IMG/VR virus record: IMGVR_UViG_3300020183_000395
Coordinates: 1-26,438 of that record
DNA from: a virus
Strand: one strand, 5' to 3'
DNA length: 26,438 nucleotides
A model generated the notes under the pieces. The model was not told the origin of the DNA and did no database searches. It saw only the letters and a list, made by a program, of their open reading frames with translations. Of this stretch, positions 23,223 to 26,438 are shown in pieces; the first letter of the stretch is position 1, and each line of letters starts with the position of its first letter. Both the position numbers and the translations under genes were made by a program.

Positions 23223-24543
23223 AATATACAATAACTGCTCTTGCTCCCTGAAAGTCCAACGGACTTGTAAGAACTTGTGTCCAAGTTGAACCTTCGTCAT
23301 CAGAATAATTATATTTTATCGTTAATCCTGGATTATTATTAAAAGTTAAAAATCTTCCAAATGGTGCAATATCAGGGATACAAACAATATGTCCCAAATT
23401 GTCATTAACATTACTTACCTGAACCCAATTATTTCCACCATCATAAGAAACATAGGTATTTGAATTTGTATCCAAACAAAGCATTATAGTATTTGTTTGT
23501 GTGTTTATCGCACTATCAGTTACCCTTATACCAATTGTCGGTGGGAAAGTATCAGTCCAATTTATACCATCAGAAGAAATAAATACTGCCCCTCCTTGAA
23601 CTCCACTATCAAAAAAGGTCGCAACAAATACATTTGGCCCTTCATAAAATTTCAAACTTGTTATTGGGTTTCCAATTGGCATAGAAGTATGTGCATTACA
23701 ATAGTTCCAAGTGGTGCCTTGGTCTAGTGAATATAAAAATCTTTCAATATTACTACCATATCCACCTATAACCATCACATTTCCTGTGCTATCATAAGCA
23801 ATTTTTCCACCTCTAAATGTTGGACTTAAAGTTGATGTTGTAAATGTTAAACCACCATCAGTAGATTTTGATATGTTATTTGTTGCATTGACATTTGTTG
23901 TATAAAATAAATTTGAATTAACCCATAACAAACCATCAATTCTTCTACCTGGCCCTGAAAACTCAAAAAATTCTGTCCATTCTTTTGTTGCAAAATCAAA
24001 TTTATAAATATAACTTTTTGACGGAATTGTGCTACTTACACCACTTCCAAAATATGCTTCAGAAATATTTTGTGTTTGTGAGCGTTCAATAATGTGTAAT
24101 GCTGCTCCAACTGGTAATGGTGTTGGAATTGTAATTGATGTATTATCAAATGTTGCCCCACTATCACTTGAATAAAATGCTTCGGTATTAATATTTCCAA
24201 ATACCGCAATATTAAATGGTGGTGCTCCACAATTACCACCTAAATAAGACGCTGCATTTTGCCAAAATGTTCTGTAATCATAAATATTGGGGTCATTTGT
24301 ATATTTATAAAATTGATATTCACCATAGATATCATCATCAAATTGTTGGTAATGTTTGAATAATCTATATCTATCACCTCCAAATCCCTGATAATCACAT
24401 AGTTCTTTCATATTATACACATAAGAACCATCTTGCATAAGAAGTCCGTTCTTGAAGGTTGTATATTCGTCAAATGCTGTTGTGTCCCCTGACACAACTT
24501 GCCAATCACACCAAAAGGTATTCATATCAACTTGATAAGGCAT
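23221..24543 (-). CDS. Asp-box (BNR-repeat) beta-propeller, candidate receptor-binding protein
   Basis: A 440-aa protein with six Asp-box motifs (S-x-D-x-G-x-x-W/F) at about residues 125, 226, 271, 322, 365 and 413, e.g. KSTDGGLTF, YSLDQGTTW and YSDDEGSTW. Such spacing fits a six-bladed propeller, the fold of sialidases and many glycan-binding proteins. The N-terminal 100 residues (W, Y, F-rich, no Asp box) could anchor it to the virion. I see no sialidase R-I-P motif or arginine triad, so binding rather than hydrolysis is more likely. It is the last gene of the leftward unit when the circle is closed. It has no signal peptide. Confidence 0.7.
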   Translation of the reverse strand: MPYQVDMNTFWCDWQVVSGDTTAFDEYTTFKNGLLMQDGSYVYNMKELCDYQGFGGDRYRLFKHYQQFDDDIYGEYQFYKYTNDPNIYDYRTFWQNAASYLGGNCGAPPFNIAVFGNINTEAFYSSDSGATFDNTSITIPTPLPVGAALHIIERSQTQNISEAYFGSGVSSTIPSKSYIYKFDFATKEWTEFFEFSGPGRRIDGLLWVNSNLFYTTNVNATNNISKSTDGGLTFTTSTLSPTFRGGKIAYDSTGNVMVIGGYGSNIERFLYSLDQGTTWNYCNAHTSMPIGNPITSLKFYEGPNVFVATFFDSGVQGGAVFISSDGINWTDTFPPTIGIRVTDSAINTQTNTIMLCLDTNSNTYVSYDGGNNWVQVSNVNDNLGHIVCIPDIAPFGRFLTFNNNPGLTIKYNYSDDEGSTWTQVLTSPLDFQGARAVIVY

Positions 24544-24562
24544 ATTCTATTTTTTTTATTTT

Positions 24563-24931
24563 TTATATTATTGTTCCCCCTTTTTTATATTTAACTCCCG
24601 CTTCAACCAATTTTTCATATACGGCTGCTCCAACACTTGGGGACTTCCCTATCTTCCATCTGCCGTATTGATTTTGACCCGTTGTTATACAGACACCATT
24701 TCCATTTTTAATGTCGTCAAACAACCTTAAAGACACATCAAAATAGGTATAAGTTGAACCATCGTTAAATCTAATAACCATTTCTTTTAACACATCATTA
24801 TAAGACACCGCATCCACATTAGAAGAACGGACATATTCAGTTGTGATAAAGAATTTTAATTTTTCAATTTTATAATCATCACTTAATTTAGGATGAAATA
24901 CAAGTTCTTTTATTTCGTTTAATATTTCCAT
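24563..24931 (-). CDS. KTSC-domain protein
   Basis: A 122-aa protein. Residues about 35-108 fit the KTSC domain: an S-S-N-V-D-A-V-S-Y-N start, then V-I-R-F-N-D-G-S-T-Y-T-Y-F-D-V as two beta strands, a helix with a D-D-I-K-N-G-N-G turn, and a last helix (VYEKLVEAG). KTSC domains occur alone or fused to nucleases and lysyl-tRNA synthetases; their role is not settled. A short helical N-terminal extension (about 30 residues) precedes it. The gene lies between the connector and propeller genes, 12 nt after the connector stop. Confidence 0.7.
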   Translation of the reverse strand: MEILNEIKELVFHPKLSDDYKIEKLKFFITTEYVRSSNVDAVSYNDVLKEMVIRFNDGSTYTYFDVSLRLFDDIKNGNGVCITTGQNQYGRWKIGKSPSVGAAVYEKLVEAGVKYKKGGTII

Positions 24932-24943
24932 TTCAATATGTTT

Positions 24944-25549
24944 TTAACAACCTCCCCAACATCCACCTCTTGACCCATAACAATCATATCTATCACCAAC
25001 ATAGGTGGGAGCATCTTTAAATAAGTCCCTACCTCGTCTTGCTAAATATACTCCGTTAAAATATGATTTGGAATTTGCTGGTAGATTTTCATAAGGATTT
25101 GGATTTTGATATTCAGGGAATAAATAACCAAAATCACAAAGATAAGCATTCAACCTTTTTAGATAAAATTGAGCTAAATCCCTAATTGCGTTTCTTAAAT
25201 ATTTTATTTCGTCCAAATCTGATGGTTGGGAAAATTCACTACTTTCTTTTGACACCGCTTTATTAGTTGTCTTATAGTTTAAAAAGGGGTATGCTTCATA
25301 GAATACCCACTGTGCTAAACAAGGTTGCACATAGTCCCTTAAAAAGTCATCTTCTAATGTCGTAAGGTTATTTAGTGTTACCCCCGATTTTAACCTATTA
25401 TAAAAATTTGTTCCAAGTGCTTGTTGAATATGTGTGTCTTGTGCCGTATAAATAAACGGAACCAATTTGTTGTCATCAACATTTTCTTCTATAGTTGTAT
25501 TTTCTTTTAGATAAATTGTTGAAATAAACTTAACTTTCAAATTTGCCAT
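24944..25549 (-). CDS. Head-tail connector-like protein
   Basis: A 201-aa, mostly helical protein directly after the portal, with stop and start sharing one base (TAATG). The early segment VPFIYTAQDTHIQQALGTNF followed by a Y-x-x-L helix, a mid-protein W-x-F-Y-E-A-Y segment and a helix FYLKRLNAYLCDFG are typical of connector proteins (ring below the portal) in Bacteroidota phages. It ends in an unusual Cys/Gly tail with DCYGSRGGCWGGC, which might form disulfides or bind metal. Its role would be the adaptor between portal and tail. Confidence 0.7.
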   Translation of the reverse strand: MANLKVKFISTIYLKENTTIEENVDDNKLVPFIYTAQDTHIQQALGTNFYNRLKSGVTLNNLTTLEDDFLRDYVQPCLAQWVFYEAYPFLNYKTTNKAVSKESSEFSQPSDLDEIKYLRNAIRDLAQFYLKRLNAYLCDFGYLFPEYQNPNPYENLPANSKSYFNGVYLARRGRDLFKDAPTYVGDRYDCYGSRGGCWGGC

Positions 25550-26438
25550 TATCCATTTATTATTTGTGGTTTATTTACAGGGGTTGGAGTTGTTGAATAA
25601 CCTGTAATAAGTTTTTCTGCCGTTTCTTCATTATAACCAAATATATTAACAAGCATTTGAATACCACTTTCTTCGGTTGTAATACTATCCCTGATTGCTG
25701 TTTGTATTCTAATAATACCATCAATACCCGATAATGAACCACGAAGTTCGGCTTGTTTCTTTTCTGTAATTATTTTATCATCTTCTTCAACCATAATTAT
25801 TTCCCCGTATTCTAATAATTTAATATCTTCTTTGATATTTATTGTTTTCAAAACATCGTTGAATGCACCCTCTAATTGATATTGACGGGGTGTAATATAG
25901 TATGACTGAAATTCTGCAAGGAGTTCCTCTCTTTCTTCTGTTGAACCAAGTTTTCCAGGAGTTAGAATTACTAATTGTGGTGGAATTTCGTGTCCCATCA
26001 CAATATTTTTTTCAACCATATCTTGCAACATAATAAATCTTTCATCACTATCTGACAATTGTATTGGGGTAAGTGAAGGTTCTTGTTCTTTACCCTCGCT
26101 GTAAGTTATTATAATTTTTCCTGCGTTTTTTGCACCCTCATAATTTCGTTTGAAGTCGCGGTAATAGTCATCCATTTCTTCCACTGATGGAACACCTGTT
26201 GCAAAATTCAAAATAAAAGATGGAGCAAAACCTTGTTTTACTTGATTTAGATGAAACTTGGATATTTCATAATCCAATTCAATCCAATTTAGTGAATTAG
26301 AATATTGGGGTATGGGGTATATGTCATCTGCTTGTGGGTTTGGTTCAATATAATAAAATAATTGTTTTCCTTCACGGATGTCTTTATCAAACCTTCTAAT
26401 CATTTTAGGGTGATAATCAGGTTTTTTTATTTCCTTCC
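25549..26438 (-). CDS. Phage portal protein, C-terminal part (runs off the right edge)
   Basis: The same portal gene as at 1-967. The frame is open to the right edge, so the first 152 residues are missing here and the ATG at 26403 is internal. It supplies the C-terminal half, ending TTPTPVNKPQIING, and joins seamlessly to the left copy. In the shared 510 bases it differs from the left copy at two residues only (E for D, K for R). Its stop overlaps the connector start. Confidence 0.85.
   Translation of the reverse strand, partial: KEIKKPDYHPKMIRRFDKDIREGKQLFYYIEPNPQADDIYPIPQYSNSLNWIELDYEISKFHLNQVKQGFAPSFILNFATGVPSVEEMDDYYRDFKRNYEGAKNAGKIIITYSEGKEQEPSLTPIQLSDSDERFIMLQDMVEKNIVMGHEIPPQLVILTPGKLGSTEEREELLAEFQSYYITPRQYQLEGAFNDVLKTINIKEDIKLLEYGEIIMVEEDDKIITEKKQAELRGSLSGIDGIIRIQTAIRDSITTEESGIQMLVNIFGYNEETAEKLITGYSTTPTPVNKPQIING
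25929..26438. repeat. Terminal repeat, right copy (pairs with 1-510)
   Basis: The right partner of the repeat at 1-510, offset 25928 bases, with 12 substitutions and no gaps. Ten of the twelve are synonymous in the portal frame, including a three-base AGT to TCC serine change and four third-position changes in a row spaced 3 nt apart. Both copies are therefore functional alleles and not assembly noise. Confidence 0.95.

Overview
This window is essentially one complete, circularly permuted genome (unit about 25.93 kb) of a small tailed dsDNA phage. The last 510 bases repeat the first 510 without indels but with 12 substitutions, and joining them rebuilds an uninterrupted 448-codon portal gene. 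Low GC, A/T-rich leaders without clear Shine-Dalgarno sequences and the protein families present suggest a Bacteroidota host, probably flavobacteria- or Bacteroides-like; this is inference. A long tape measure protein plus tail-completion genes argue for a long-tailed, siphovirus-like virion.

Layout. Nearly everything is on the minus strand and reads leftward from about 21.8 kb to position 1, then wraps from 25.93 kb to 23.22 kb. In transcription order: a PD-(D/E)XK nuclease, two unknown proteins, a sigma-70-like protein and an L,D-transpeptidase-like lysis candidate (21.8-19.5 kb); a cluster of very small, partly Cys-rich ORFs; TerS, an HExxH metalloprotease-like protein and TerL (19.0-16.8 kb); a small holin-like protein; a tail assembly chaperone with a programmed -1 frameshift site; tail completion proteins; three large distal-tail or fibre proteins (14.8-8.5 kb); a DUF5824-like protein; the tape measure protein; then an XkdF-type protease, scaffold, major capsid and tail tube genes; a small structural protein, the portal, a head-tail connector, a KTSC-domain protein and an Asp-box beta-propeller. 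Only two genes, a second sigma-like protein and a 70-aa protein, run on the plus strand (22.2-23.2 kb).

Control. A 400-bp non-coding divergent region (21806-22205) separates the two transcription units. It holds two mutually exclusive hairpins built from three copies of TGACTTAT. The units converge on one strong intrinsic terminator at 23.2 kb. GC-rich hairpins also follow the capsid and tail-tube genes. I recognise no polymerase, helicase, primase, integrase, tRNA or CRISPR.

The best hidden signal is in the tail chaperone gene: a U-UUU-UUA slippery heptamer, then a perfect 9-bp stem 3 nt downstream, leading into a 91-codon -1 reading frame that opens at the slip site. The expected products are a 208-aa protein and a 269-aa fusion, as in the lambda gpG/gpGT system.
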